Assembly (NCBI RefSeq): GCF_025996515.1
Contig: NZ_BLRH01000034.1
Coordinates: 62,001-126,000 of the forward strand
DNA length: 64,000 nucleotides
Direction: 5' to 3'
DNA from: Rhizohabitans arisaemae
Lineage (GTDB): Bacteria; Actinomycetota; Actinomycetes; Streptosporangiales; Streptosporangiaceae
This document shows, piece by piece, positions 1 through 8,182 of the stretch (its first letter is position 1; each line of letters starts with the position of its first letter). Position numbers and translations under genes: made by a program. A model generated the notes under the pieces. It searched no databases and was not told the origin of the DNA. It worked only from the letters and a program-made list of their open reading frames with translations.

Positions 1-1
1 G

Positions 2-328
2 TGGGCGCAGGTCATCGACACGGTGGTGCGGGAGCGGCCGATGATCGTGGCGGCCGTCGAAGCCCACGCGCAGGCGGAGCGTTCCCCCGAGATCAGACGG
101 CAGATCGCCGAGGCGTTCGAGAGCACGCGGCCACGGCTCGCCGCCGAGCTGCACGGCGACGACCTCGGGTGGGACGAGGAGACCACGCGCGCGGTCTCCT
201 CGGTGCACATGGCGTTGATCGCGGGGCTGACGCAGCAGTGGCTGGTCGATCCGGAGCGGGCGCCGGGCGCCCGCGAGGTCGCCCTTGGGCTGCGGGCGAT
301 CGCGCGTGCGCTTGAATCCGGCGGCTGA
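2..328 (+). CDS. TetR-family regulator, C-terminal part (truncated by window edge)
   Basis: The reading frame is already open at the left edge and runs to a TGA, so only about the last 108 residues are visible. There is no DNA-binding helix-turn-helix here. The visible part is helical and ends with a block containing HMALIAGLTQQWLVDPE and ALGLRAIARAL, which looks like the ligand-binding and dimerisation C-terminus of TetR/AcrR regulators. That reading rests on pattern only. The gene points toward the next, convergent regulator gene and has about 50 bases after it. No target can be inferred because the promoter side lies outside the window. Confidence 0.6.
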   Translation, partial: WAQVIDTVVRERPMIVAAVEAHAQAERSPEIRRQIAEAFESTRPRLAAELHGDDLGWDEETTRAVSSVHMALIAGLTQQWLVDPERAPGAREVALGLRAIARALESGG

Positions 329-378
329 CCCGGCCGGCATCGCGATCAGGCCGGGTGTCGCGGTGGTGCCCGCCGTGA

Positions 379-948
379 TCACGGCGGGGGGCGTAGGCCG
401 GACAGGGTGACCGCGACCAGGCGGCGGACCGCGTCCTCGGACGGCAGGGTACCCGCCGCGGTGAGGGCGTGCAGGCAGTAGCCCGCCAGCTCGCCGGGGT
501 CCACGTCGCCCCGGATCTCGCCGCTGCCGGCTCCCTCGGCCACCAGGTCCCGGACGAAGTCCCGCAGATGCCGCTGGGCTCGGGCGATGTGCTCGCCGCG
601 ATGCAGGAGCGCGGCGAGTTCGGTGCCGTCGTGCCGGTGTGAGATGAGCGCGAAGGCGGTGAGCACGGCTTCGAGCCGCTCCCCGGGTTCCCCGGCCTGG
701 TCCCGTACGTCGGCCAGGTGGGCCAGATGCCCGGTGACCTGGCGTTCGTGCCAGGCGATCAGGATCGACTCCACATCCGGGAAGTACTTGTAGAGCGTCG
801 CGCGCCCGATCCCGGTCCGCTCGGCGATCTGCGACATCGTGACCGAGGTCAGCCCGTGCTCGGCGATGAGCGCCGCCGCGGTGTCCAGGGTCGCGTCGCG
901 TACCGCCTGGCGGTGCGCCTCGATCGTCTCGTTCCACAGCTTCGGCAC
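379..948 (-). CDS. TetR/AcrR-family transcriptional regulator
   Basis: A 189-residue regulator of usual TetR size. The N-terminal helix-turn-helix spans roughly residues 14-60, with the family pattern AALIAEHGLTSVTMSQIAERTGIGRATLYKYFPD. The remaining all-helical part is the presumed ligand pocket and dimer interface. It is transcribed away from the small membrane-protein pair starting 78 bases off, so by the usual logic of divergent TetR genes it probably represses that pair and itself. The shared intergenic region has repeated GCGACA half-sites that could be its operator. The ligand is unknown. The ATG start was chosen because it opens just before the conserved helical domain. Confidence 0.9.
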   Translation of the reverse strand: MPKLWNETIEAHRQAVRDATLDTAAALIAEHGLTSVTMSQIAERTGIGRATLYKYFPDVESILIAWHERQVTGHLAHLADVRDQAGEPGERLEAVLTAFALISHRHDGTELAALLHRGEHIARAQRHLRDFVRDLVAEGAGSGEIRGDVDPGELAGYCLHALTAAGTLPSEDAVRRLVAVTLSGLRPPP

Positions 949-1026
949 CCATTCATCATACGCAGCGACAAGATTGCGACACTATGCTTAAGTAGCGACA
1001 ATGTGTCTCGCAAAAAGGAGCTCGCT
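949..1026. promoter_or_regulatory. Divergent promoter/operator region between TetR and the membrane pair
   Basis: This short AT-richer gap holds GCGACA three times (starting 965, 976 and 995) and the inverted form TGTCTCGC at 1004-1011. TGCGACAC (975-982) faces GTGTCTCGCA (1003-1012) as an imperfect inverted repeat. An AAAAGGAG ribosome-binding site lies just before the downstream ATG. Binding by the adjacent TetR is inferred. Confidence 0.45.
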
Positions 1027-1149
1027 ATGACTCACTCGCCTCCCGGCACACCCCGCTGGGTGAAGTGGCTGGGCCTCGCGGTCGTCGCCCTGGTCCTGGG
1101 ATTCCTCGCCCTGCACCTGGGCGGCGGCGGGATGGGGGGCCACGGCTGA
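1027..1149 (+). CDS. Small single-pass membrane protein (40 aa)
   Basis: A 40-residue protein with a short polar N-terminus (THSPPGTPRW), one hydrophobic helix (about residues 13-32, LGLAVVALVLGFLALHL) and a Gly/His tail ending GGHG. It has a strong AAGGAG ribosome-binding site seven bases before the ATG. Its TGA overlaps the next ATG as ATGA, so the two genes are translationally coupled. The role is unknown; a subunit or chaperone of the following membrane protein is plausible. The strong signal and coupling make it more likely real than chance. Confidence 0.65.
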   Translation: MTHSPPGTPRWVKWLGLAVVALVLGFLALHLGGGGMGGHG

Positions 1150-1688
1150 TGGCCGTCATGTCACCCCGCCTGCGCAAGTTCGCGCTCACCCTGCACGTCA
1201 CGACCTCGGTCGGCTGGCTCGGCTCGGTCGCCGCGTTTCTGGCCCTGGCCGTCGCCGGACTGACCGCCCAGGACGCCACAACCATCGGGGGAGCCCAGGT
1301 CGCGATGCAGGTCACCGGCTGGTACGCCATCGTCCCGCTCAGCCTGGCCGCACTGGCGACCGGGCTGATCCAGTCGCTCGGCACCGTCTGGGGGCTGTTC
1401 CGGCACTACTGGGTCCTGGTGAAACTCGTGATCACGGTGCTGGCCACCGCCGTCCTGCTCATCCACATGCAGGTGGTGGACCGGGTCGCCATGGCCCCGG
1501 CGACGGCCGGAGGGGATTTCGCGCGCATGCGGGCCCAGCTGGTGGTCGACGCGGGTGCCGCCCTGCTGGTGCTGATCGTCGCCGTGGTGTTCTCGGTCTA
1601 CAAACCCAAGGGCTTGACCCGGTACGGCCGCGGCGCCGTACGGCCCGGCGGTTCAGCCCGGAGCGCGAGCGCGGCCGCCGCAGGCTAA
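1149..1688 (+). CDS. Integral membrane protein, DUF2269-like
   Basis: A 179-residue protein with four hydrophobic segments, at about residues 10-40, 50-80, 88-110 and 130-150, and a basic, Ser/Ala-rich cytoplasmic tail. The pattern LTLHVTTSVGWLGSVAAFLALA resembles the small four-helix DUF2269 family, though I cannot run a profile. The start overlaps the stop of the 40-residue gene. With the divergent TetR this looks like a regulated two-gene membrane unit. No enzymatic motif is visible and the substrate is unknown. It ends five bases from the stop of a convergent acetyltransferase gene. Confidence 0.75.
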   Translation: MAVMSPRLRKFALTLHVTTSVGWLGSVAAFLALAVAGLTAQDATTIGGAQVAMQVTGWYAIVPLSLAALATGLIQSLGTVWGLFRHYWVLVKLVITVLATAVLLIHMQVVDRVAMAPATAGGDFARMRAQLVVDAGAALLVLIVAVVFSVYKPKGLTRYGRGAVRPGGSARSASAAAAG

Positions 1689-1693
1689 CGCCG

Positions 1694-2473
1694 TCATCCG
1701 CCGCCGGGGTGGGTGAAAGGCGTGGTGACGGCAAGCTCGGCGAAGCCGAGCCGGCGCAGGATCGGCCGGCTCTCGGGGGACGCGTCGACCTGGAGGTAAC
1801 GGAAGCCCCGGTCCGCGGCGAGCCCGGCCCGGCGGGCGACCAAGGCGCGGAACACGCCGCGGCTCCGCCATTCGGGAAGCGTGCCGCCGCCCCACAGGCT
1901 CGCGAAGTCGGTGCCCGCGTGAAACTCCACCCGTCCGGCCGCGATCGGGGTCCGGCCCGCAAGAGCCACGACGGCTTCCAGGGGCCGGGGGTGCGCCGTA
2001 AGGCCGGCGGCCACGATCCGGCCGAGGGCGGAGTGATCTCCGCCGAACACCTGGTTGTGCACGGACACCAGCGCGGCCACGTCCCCCTCGTCCTCGACGG
2101 CCTGGAACTCCACCCCGGGCGGTGGGGTCGCGTCACATGCGATTTCGGCGGTCTCGGCGACGAGCAGGGTCTCGGGTGGGTGGGTGACGAACCCCGCGGC
2201 GAGGAGCCTGCCGGGAAGGTCGGCGGGCCGGTCGTGGGAGTGGTGCTTCCACTCCCACGGGCCGGGCCACCCCGAGAACCGCCGGAGCTGCGCGGCGATC
2301 ACCCTGTCGGCGTCCTCCGATTCGATCCCACACCAGGTCACCCCGCTCCACCCGCCGGGGGTCAGGACCCGGACGACGCCGTCCTCCCGTTCCACGTACC
2401 CGGCCGGGGTCTCGGGCGACGGATTCCGTCGAATCTGCTCGTCATAGGCTGCCAGCACCGTTCGTGGATTCAT
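1694..2473 (-). CDS. GNAT-family N-acetyltransferase
   Basis: A 259-residue protein. The C-terminal half (about residues 135-255) has the GNAT fold signature, including the acetyl-CoA loop LPEWRSRGVFRALVARRAGLAADRG and the late strand LQVDASPESRPILRRLGF. The N-terminal half looks like a second, degenerate GNAT-like lobe, a common layout in actinomycetes. The ATG that gives MNPRTVLAAYDEQI was chosen; an upstream extension is Arg-rich and non-conserved-looking. The acceptor substrate is unknown. The start lies about 200 bases from the divergent sigma-factor gene. Confidence 0.82.
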   Translation of the reverse strand: MNPRTVLAAYDEQIRRNPSPETPAGYVEREDGVVRVLTPGGWSGVTWCGIESEDADRVIAAQLRRFSGWPGPWEWKHHSHDRPADLPGRLLAAGFVTHPPETLLVAETAEIACDATPPPGVEFQAVEDEGDVAALVSVHNQVFGGDHSALGRIVAAGLTAHPRPLEAVVALAGRTPIAAGRVEFHAGTDFASLWGGGTLPEWRSRGVFRALVARRAGLAADRGFRYLQVDASPESRPILRRLGFAELAVTTPFTHPGGG

Positions 2474-2620
2474 GGCGACACCCGATCGGATCGACCTCTC
2501 CGGGGGCAACCGGATTTCCCCGGTCCGGTACGGCGGGCGCCGGGCCGGCCGTGCCGGATCACAGGCCGACTGTCGAACCGGATCCGTCGCAAAGCCGGTT
2601 CGTCGAATTTCGGGATCGCG

Positions 2621-2648
2621 GCAACCTAATGGATATCCCGTGCGTAGT
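2621..2648 (+). promoter_or_regulatory. Candidate ECF-type promoter for the SigE-family sigma gene
   Basis: GCAACC at 2621-2626 followed after 16 bases by CGTAGT (from 2643) fits the general ECF layout of an AAC-containing -35 and a CGT-containing -10. It lies about 30 bases before the GTG start, which is compatible with autoregulation and a nearly leaderless transcript. This is a single pattern match. Confidence 0.3.
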
Positions 2649-2675
2649 TGGGGGCATGAGCCAAGGTTGGGTTCC

Positions 2676-3176
2676 GTGACGGCGGCGGAGCGGTTCGCGG
2701 AGTTCGTCGCGGCGCGGGGGACGCGGCTGCTGCGCACCGCGCACCTGACCTGCGGGTCGGCGGCCGAGGCGGAGGACGTGCTGCAGACCGCGCTGGAACG
2801 GGCCTATCGCAACTGGCACCGCCTGGAGTGGGGTGTGGATCCCGAGCCCTACGTCCGGCGGATCATCGTCAACCTGGTGATCAGCCGGGCCCGGCGCCGG
2901 GCTGTGCTCCGGCTGATCCCGACCGGCTCACCGCCGGAGTTCCCCGTCACCGGCACGGATCTCGATCTGCGCCAGACCCTCATGCAAGGGCTGCGGGCCC
3001 TGCCGCCCAGGCAGCGAGCCGTCATCGTCCTGCGGTACTGGGAGGACATGACCGAGCTGCAGGCCGCGGAGACGCTGGGCTGCTCGGTGGGGACGATCAA
3101 GAGTCAGACGTCCAAGGCGTTGGCCCGGTTGCGCGCGCTGCTGGGAGAGGAGGTGCTGAGTAATGTCGGAGCTTGA
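2676..3176 (+). CDS. SigE-family ECF RNA polymerase sigma factor
   Basis: A 166-residue sigma factor consisting only of region 2 (about residues 10-75, with EAEDVLQTALERAYRNWHRL) and region 4 (about residues 105-160, with ALPPRQRAVIVLRYWEDMTE and the helix-turn-helix TLGCSVGTIKSQTSKALARL). This compact architecture and the wording of region 4 match the actinobacterial SigE family (SigE-fam_strep). The GTG start was chosen because the protein then begins TAAERFAEFV; upstream codons are low-complexity. The gene overlaps the next by 14 bases, so sigma factor and membrane partner are co-expressed. Confidence 0.92.
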   Translation: MTAAERFAEFVAARGTRLLRTAHLTCGSAAEAEDVLQTALERAYRNWHRLEWGVDPEPYVRRIIVNLVISRARRRAVLRLIPTGSPPEFPVTGTDLDLRQTLMQGLRALPPRQRAVIVLRYWEDMTELQAAETLGCSVGTIKSQTSKALARLRALLGEEVLSNVGA

Positions 3177-4587
3177 GCGGGAGTTGCGCAAGGCAATGGA
3201 GGAAGAGACCCGGTCGCTGACCGTACCTCCCGGCTTGGTCGATCGGATCCTCGGCAAAGCTTCGCGCAAGCGGTACCACAAGACCTCGGTGCTCTTGGTC
3301 GCCGCCGCAGTCCTCATCACGGCGAGCCTGCTGCCCTCCGTCGCGTTCGTAGGACGCGATCAGGCCCCGGCGCACCGGACGTTCGCGGAGGTCGACGGGG
3401 TTGCCGTGCAGTACATCCCGGACGGACTGGGGACGCCTGAACGCATCCCGGCGGGGGTGCGCGATCGGGAGGGAAAGGTCAGGCTGCGCGGTCAGGAGTT
3501 GCGCTGGCGGGTCGACGATCGATCGGTGTCGGTTTCGGTCTACCGGACCGAGCAGGACCGTCCGGTGCGGGAGGCCATGGACATTCTCGCGTTGAACCAT
3601 CTGGATCGGCCGATCGAACCGAGAGGCGCCTACGATCCGGTGATGTCGGGGGACCGGACCGACATGATGTGGGTCGAGGCTTACGGACGGGTGCTGCGGG
3701 TGACGACGTCGGAGTCGCTGAAGGGGGACCGCGACCGCATCGCCCAGGGACTGCGGACCCATGCGGAACCCGTCGTCGCGGGCGTGCGCGTCACCCGCGT
3801 GCCGGGGGGCCTCGGACCCGTGGGGGCCCTCCGGCGCACCTCGGCCGGTCTGGAGCGGACGTGGTCGGACGGGCGCCGGCGTGTCCAGGCGACGTTCGTG
3901 CACGGACTGGCCGCCGCCGATTCCGAAACGCTGCTGCGGACGGCCCGGCTCGATCGCCCGGGGAGGACCGACGTGCGGGCTGCGCCGGCCTACGGGATCG
4001 ACAACGTTGCGCGGGATGCCGGTGCCGCGCCGGGTGGCGTGCTGCTCTGGGTGATCAGACCTGGGTTGGGAGTCGTGCTCAGGCAACAGGGCTTGTCCCA
4101 GGCGGATCTGATGTGGATGGCGGAAGGAGTCGAACCGCTGCCGCATGACCGCACCGAGACCGTGGACGGAGTCGGGGTTCGCGCCGCGATCGACGGATCG
4201 TACGGGAGCACGGGGAATCCGAAGCTCGGCCGTGGCTGGTATGCCGTGACCCGGCACTGGGGTCTCGCGTCGAGCAGCGGGCGGTACCGCGGGGTCACCG
4301 TCTACCGGGGCGCCTCGGTCGGGAGCGCGGCCTGGCTGGAGGAGCTGACGGGGGGCAGGTCGCAGAAGGCGACGGTGGGGGGAGTGAAGGGCTTCCTGCT
4401 TGACACCGTCCGCCTCGCCGACCTTCCGGCAAACGACCTGCCAAGGCCCCTGTACGTCCGGCGGTTCGCCTGGGTACCGGAGACGGGGCTCGCGATCGTG
4501 GTGAACGCCAACGTCGACCCGGCCGGTTCGACCGACTACCCGACGGAGAGCCTTGAGGAAGTCGTCCGGGGCGTCAAACCGCGTTAG
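3163..4587 (+). CDS. Single-pass membrane protein, probable sigma-factor partner
   Basis: A 474-residue protein with a cytoplasmic N-terminus of about 42 residues (Glu-rich, then basic), one transmembrane helix (about 43-64, SVLLVAAAVLITASLLPSVAF) and a large extracytoplasmic domain. Its position directly after a SigE-family gene, with overlapping codons, is where anti-sigma or associated membrane proteins sit in this family. The short cytoplasmic segment shows no ZAS zinc motif (no HxxxCxxC), so it is not a classical zinc anti-sigma. The external domain has two similar-looking blocks (around TFAEVDGVAVQYIP and TVDGVGVRAAIDGSYG), suggesting an internal repeat. Function is inferred from context. 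Confidence 0.7.
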   Translation: MSELERELRKAMEEETRSLTVPPGLVDRILGKASRKRYHKTSVLLVAAAVLITASLLPSVAFVGRDQAPAHRTFAEVDGVAVQYIPDGLGTPERIPAGVRDREGKVRLRGQELRWRVDDRSVSVSVYRTEQDRPVREAMDILALNHLDRPIEPRGAYDPVMSGDRTDMMWVEAYGRVLRVTTSESLKGDRDRIAQGLRTHAEPVVAGVRVTRVPGGLGPVGALRRTSAGLERTWSDGRRRVQATFVHGLAAADSETLLRTARLDRPGRTDVRAAPAYGIDNVARDAGAAPGGVLLWVIRPGLGVVLRQQGLSQADLMWMAEGVEPLPHDRTETVDGVGVRAAIDGSYGSTGNPKLGRGWYAVTRHWGLASSSGRYRGVTVYRGASVGSAAWLEELTGGRSQKATVGGVKGFLLDTVRLADLPANDLPRPLYVRRFAWVPETGLAIVVNANVDPAGSTDYPTESLEEVVRGVKPR

Positions 4588-4626
4588 CCGGGGGTCGTCA
4601 CCTACGTGGGCGGTGACGACCCCCGG
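4588..4626. terminator. Bidirectional hairpin terminator
   Basis: A perfect 15-bp stem (CCGGGGGTCGTCACC with its complement) closes a nine-base loop starting one base after the preceding stop codon. It sits between two converging genes and has no T-run, as is usual for high-GC actinomycete terminators. Confidence 0.75.
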
Positions 4627-4664
4627 GACCGCAGCCATGGGGTGGGAGGCCGAGCTCGTCCGGA

Positions 4665-5078
4665 TCAGCCGAGGGCGTCGCCGCCGACGTGGGCGGAGAC
4701 GAGCCCGCGGAACCGGGGGCAGGTGAGGAAGTCGTCGTGGTCGCAGCCGAGGGCGCATTCCACCAGGTCCAGACAGGTCTGGGCCTCCGCGATGCGTCGG
4801 CGGAGCGCGTCGCGGTGCCGTTCCAGGCAGGCGCGTCGCACGCCGGGGTCGTCGGCGTACAACAGGTCGCGGATGTCGTCCAGTGCCAGGCCCGCCTGTT
4901 TGGCCTGGAGGATGACGGCGACCCGGAACAGGTGCCCGTGGTCGTAGCGGCGCCGGCCGCCGCGATCCCGGGCGGGGTCGAGCAGTCCCACGGTCTCCCA
5001 GTGCCGGAGCACGTGGGTGGCCAGGCCGAATCGCTCGGCCACCTCGCCGACGCCCATCTTCGCGACGCTTGACTTCAT
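4665..5078 (-). CDS. MerR-family transcriptional regulator
   Basis: A protein of about 137 residues with an N-terminal MerR winged helix-turn-helix (GVGEVAERFGLATHVLRHWE, then GLLDPARDRGGRRRYDHGHL) and a long dimerisation helix. The C-terminus holds three cysteines within CALGCDHDDFLTC, which could bind a metal or sense thiols. It diverges from a methyltransferase gene with only about 28 bases between the starts, so it likely controls that gene. The start is uncertain: an upstream ATG at 5099 would add seven residues; the ATG nearest the domain was chosen. Confidence 0.85.
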   Translation of the reverse strand: MKSSVAKMGVGEVAERFGLATHVLRHWETVGLLDPARDRGGRRRYDHGHLFRVAVILQAKQAGLALDDIRDLLYADDPGVRRACLERHRDALRRRIAEAQTCLDLVECALGCDHDDFLTCPRFRGLVSAHVGGDALG

Positions 5079-5106
5079 GTCGACATTAACTCGCAGCATT
5101 GCGGAC

Positions 5107-5877
5107 ATGTCCAACCAATCAACGGACCGGGATACCGGTCCGCTTCTCGCCCTGCTCGACGCCTTCGACGGGATTCCGATTGCGGCCGAACTCCGAACCC
5201 ACTCCTTTGACCTGCTGAACGTGTCGGCGGGGACGCGACTGCTGGACGTGGGCTGCGGAAGCGGGCGCGCGGTCGGGGAGGCGGCCCGGCTGGGTGCCCG
5301 GGCCTTCGGCGTCGACCCCGACCGGAGCATGATCGCGGTGGCCGAAAGCCGATGGCCGGAGGGTGGGTTCACCGTGGCCGACGCCTACGCTCTGCCGTAC
5401 CCCGACTCCTCGATCGACGCCTACCGGGCCGACAAGGTGTACCACGTGCTGGAGAACCCCGCACTCGCTCTCGCCGAGGCGTACCGCGTGCTGGTGCCCG
5501 GCGGGCGTATCGTCCTGATCGGCCAGGATTGGGATGCTTTCGTGATCGACGCCGACGACCCGGCGCTGACCCGGACCATCGTGCACGCCCGCGCGGATCT
5601 GGTGACCGGCCCGCGGACGGCGCGGCGCTACCGCGCCCTACTGATCGAGGCGGGGTACACCGACGTCCGGGTCGAGGTCCGCACCGGGGTCTTCACCGAC
5701 GCGACCCGGCTGCCCCTGCTGCCGATGCTGACCGAGTTCGCCACGGCCGCACACGGAGCGGGTGCGATCACCGCGGCGCAGGCGGAGGAGTGGCTCGACG
5801 GGCAGCGCCGGCGGGCGGCCGAGGACCGGGTCTTCATGGCGATGCCGCTCTTCGTCGCGGACGCCACCCGCCCGTAG
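5107..5877 (+). CDS. Class I SAM-dependent methyltransferase
   Basis: A 256-residue methyltransferase. Motif I is LLDVGCGSGRAVGEAARLGA (about residues 44-63), followed by the acidic GVDPDRSMIAVAESR loop, the later ADAYALPYPDSSID segment and the strand LVPGGRIVLIGQDW. This matches the Methyltransf_11/UbiE-like group that modifies small molecules. It is divergent from a MerR regulator with a palindromic ATGTCGACAT (5077-5086) over that gene's start region. The acceptor is unknown. ATG 5107 was chosen; ATG 5077 in the same frame would add ten residues but would overlap the regulator's start codon. Confidence 0.88.
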   Translation: MSNQSTDRDTGPLLALLDAFDGIPIAAELRTHSFDLLNVSAGTRLLDVGCGSGRAVGEAARLGARAFGVDPDRSMIAVAESRWPEGGFTVADAYALPYPDSSIDAYRADKVYHVLENPALALAEAYRVLVPGGRIVLIGQDWDAFVIDADDPALTRTIVHARADLVTGPRTARRYRALLIEAGYTDVRVEVRTGVFTDATRLPLLPMLTEFATAAHGAGAITAAQAEEWLDGQRRRAAEDRVFMAMPLFVADATRP

Positions 5878-6362
5878 CGGCCTTCGGTCCCGGCGTCCGG
5901 AACGGCCGGTGCGACGCGAGCCGTGCCGGCCACTTCCGTCTGTCGCGCTCCAGTGGTTTCGCCCTGCTCAGACGCCCCATAGCGGTCCTGTCTGCGGCGT
6001 TGCCGTCCCTGTGGATCCAAGATACCGTGACAATCCGGAAGAGGAGATCGTTTGTTTCCCGCCATCCGAAACCCGAGAGGACGCATGACCAGATCGGCAC
6101 CGAGGTGCGTCGCGTTCCCCGCGCCGGGCACGTTCGCGGGCGCAGGCCACCGGCGCCCCGGTCGGGAGCACGATGTGGAGAACACTCCCAAACCAGGACG
6201 ATAACGGTCTGACCACGGACCCCGCGGAAGCCTGTACCGTCAAGAGACCACACGGTCTCGGACAGGCGCTCATCCGAGCGGGTTCGGGTCGTGCGGGACG
6301 AACGGCCCGACTCCTGGACCTCCGGGTCCCGGCTCACCCAACCGTTGAGGAGACGTTTCCGA
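5878..6362 (+). promoter_or_regulatory. Long 5' region of clpX
   Basis: There are 485 bases here without a convincing gene. Frames crossing it lack codon bias or conserved motifs. It probably contains the clpX promoter and a long leader; I see no clear -35/-10 pair. A GAGGAGA ribosome-binding site at 6347-6353 stands ten bases before the GTG start. There is no clpP or tig-like sequence. Confidence 0.4.
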
Positions 6363-7658
6363 GTGGCACGCATCGGCGACAGCGGCGACCTGCTGAAGTG
6401 CACGTTCTGCGGGAAGAGCCAGAAGCAGGTCAAGAAGCTCATCGCAGGACCAAGCCGTGTCTGTATCTGTGACGAGTGCGTCGGACTCTGCAACGAGCTC
6501 ATCGAGGAGGAGCTGGAGGACCTCCTCCCCGGCGGGCCGCATGAGCTGCCCAAGCCGAAGGAGATCTGCGAGTTCCTCGACCAGTACGTCATCGGGCAGG
6601 AGCGCGCCAAGAAGGCCCTCTCGGTCGCCGTCTACAACCACTACAAGCGGATCCGGGCCGGGGCGACGGCCGGCCGGCGGCAGAACCAGGGTCAGGAGCA
6701 GGTCGAACTCGCCAAATCCAACATCCTCCTGATCGGCCCGACCGGCTGCGGGAAGACCTATCTCGCCCAGACACTCGCCCGGATGCTCGACGTCCCGTTC
6801 GCCATCGCCGACGCCACCGCGCTCACCGAGGCCGGCTACGTGGGGGAGGACGTCGAGAACATCCTGCTCAAGCTCATCCAGGCCGCCGACTACGACGTCC
6901 GGAAGGCCGAGACCGGCATCATCTACATCGACGAGATCGACAAGATCGCCCGCAAGAGCGAGAACCCGTCGATCACCCGTGACGTCTCCGGCGAGGGTGT
7001 GCAGCAGGCGCTGCTGAAGATCCTTGAGGGCACGACCGCCTCCGTGCCGCCGCAGGGCGGCCGCAAGCACCCGCACCAGGAGTTCATCCAGATCGACACG
7101 AGCAACGTGCTCTTCATCGTGGGCGGGGCCTTCGCCGGGCTGGAGCAGATCATCGAGCAGCGGGCCGGCGGGAAGAGCGCCGGTTTCGGGGCGACGATCC
7201 GCAGCAAGGAAGAGCGGGTGGCCGATTCGTTTGCCGGGGTGATGCCGGAGGACCTGCTGAAGTTCGGGCTGATCCCGGAGCTGATCGGGCGGCTTCCCGT
7301 GCTGTCGACCATCGAGCCGCTGGACCGGGCGGCCCTGATGCGGATCATCACCGAGCCGCGCAACGCGCTGATCAAGCAGTACCGGCGGCTCTTCGAGATC
7401 GACGGGGTCGAGCTGGAGTTCACCCCCGACGCGGTCGCCGCCATCGCCGAGCAGGCGCTGCTCCGCCGGACCGGCGCCCGGGCGACCCGGGCGATCCTGG
7501 AGGAGGTCCTGCTCAACGTGATGTACGAGGTGCCGAGCCGGGACGATGTGGCCCGGGTGGTGGTCGACCGGGACACCGTGCTCAACAACGTCAACCCGAC
7601 CCTGGTCCCCCGCGAGAAGCCGGACCTGGACTCCGAGCCCCGCGAACGCTCCGCCTGA
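6363..7658 (+). CDS. clpX: ATP-dependent Clp protease ATP-binding subunit ClpX
   Basis: A 431-residue AAA+ unfoldase that recognises tagged proteins and feeds them to ClpP. The N-terminal zinc domain (about residues 9-38) has the four cysteines in CTFC and CDEC. Walker A is GPTGCGKT (125-132), Walker B is [11 protein letters not shown], and sensor 2 is [11 protein letters not shown]. The pore loop sequence [14 protein letters not shown] is standard. SAGFGATIR keeps the Gly-Phe loop that docks onto ClpP, so it should still be protease-competent. The gene is unusual in standing alone: clpP and tig are not upstream. It could be the main copy relocated or a second paralogue. Confidence 0.97.
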   Translation: MARIGDSGDLLKCTFCGKSQKQVKKLIAGPSRVCICDECVGLCNELIEEELEDLLPGGPHELPKPKEICEFLDQYVIGQERAKKALSVAVYNHYKRIRAGATAGRRQNQGQEQVELAKSNILLIGPTGCGKTYLAQTLARMLDVPFAIADATALTEAGYVGEDVENILLKLIQAADYDVRKAETGIIYIDEIDKIARKSENPSITRDVSGEGVQQALLKILEGTTASVPPQGGRKHPHQEFIQIDTSNVLFIVGGAFAGLEQIIEQRAGGKSAGFGATIRSKEERVADSFAGVMPEDLLKFGLIPELIGRLPVLSTIEPLDRAALMRIITEPRNALIKQYRRLFEIDGVELEFTPDAVAAIAEQALLRRTGARATRAILEEVLLNVMYEVPSRDDVARVVVDRDTVLNNVNPTLVPREKPDLDSEPRERSA

Positions 7659-7721
7659 CTGTTCCGCAACCGCCGGTCGTACCCGCCGGTCGAGCCTCGC
7701 GCCTTCGCGGGATCAGGACTC

Positions 7722-7748
7722 GGTACGGGGCTGTGCCGGGCCCGTACC
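7722..7748. repeat. GTAC-family intergenic hairpin (copy A)
   Basis: GGTACGGG pairs with CCCGTACC across an 11-base loop, about 60 bases after the clpX stop. It belongs to the dispersed GGTACGG/CCGTACC hairpin family seen through the window and may terminate clpX. Confidence 0.5.
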
Positions 7749-7858
7749 CGGGTCCGGCGCCTGCTTGTGGCCGTACCCGATCCGGGTAAGCCACCGGAGG
7801 CGCCCACGGGTATGCGAGGTCCCGCCGGGGAGAGGAGCGGGACGCAGCCTTTCTGATC

Positions 7859-7875
7859 TACTTTGTAAAGACGCT
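7859..7875 (+). repeat. TTACTTTGTAAAG element, copy 1
   Basis: The core TACTTTGTAAAG is followed by ACGCTCGG and an AT-richer tail. The same core occurs at 44725 and 53228 in the same orientation, each followed by GCGTC-like bases and a T-rich tail. It lies in a 524-base gap after clpX with no gene that I can support. Confidence 0.55.
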
Positions 7876-7962
7876 CGGTCTTTTCGTCCTCACCTCAAAC
7901 CGATTCTTGGCCTGGATCCTCGGCGGCTTGAATACCTGCGCGGGCTTGAGCCGGACAGCGAT

Positions 7963-7997
7963 GTGGGTCACACCAGGAAAATCCCGATGTGACCCAC
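7963..7997. terminator. Perfect inverted repeat, possible terminator
   Basis: GTGGGTCACA and TGTGACCCAC form a perfect 10-bp stem with a 15-base loop. It sits in the non-coding gap between clpX and the convergent ABC operon, where a bidirectional terminator would be expected, although it could also be a protein-binding site. Confidence 0.45.
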
Positions 7998-8182
7998 CTG
8001 CCGCCGTGAATCCGCACAGTCCCCGCTGTGCGGTGGCTCGTGGCCCGGTTCCTGAGCGTTTGAGTCACCCGCGCGTCCGGGTCCCCGCGAGACGGTGACC
8101 GGAAGCCCGGTGGGTATGACTCGCCCCCGCCCCTCGGTGGCCCGCGGATTCCCCGCCGCAGGCCGTACCGGACCCGCGAGGT

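Noticed and set aside
1630-1665. GGTACGGCC and GCCGTAC-type palindrome at the end of the DUF2269-like gene
   Set aside because: It lies within the coding sequence and can be explained by Gly/Arg codons; not counted as an intergenic hairpin.
3097-4758. Reverse open frame of 553 codons opposite the sigma-factor partner
   Set aside because: It covers a gene with a coupled start and proper membrane topology; the reverse product is Pro/Arg-rich, and it also runs through the terminator hairpin.
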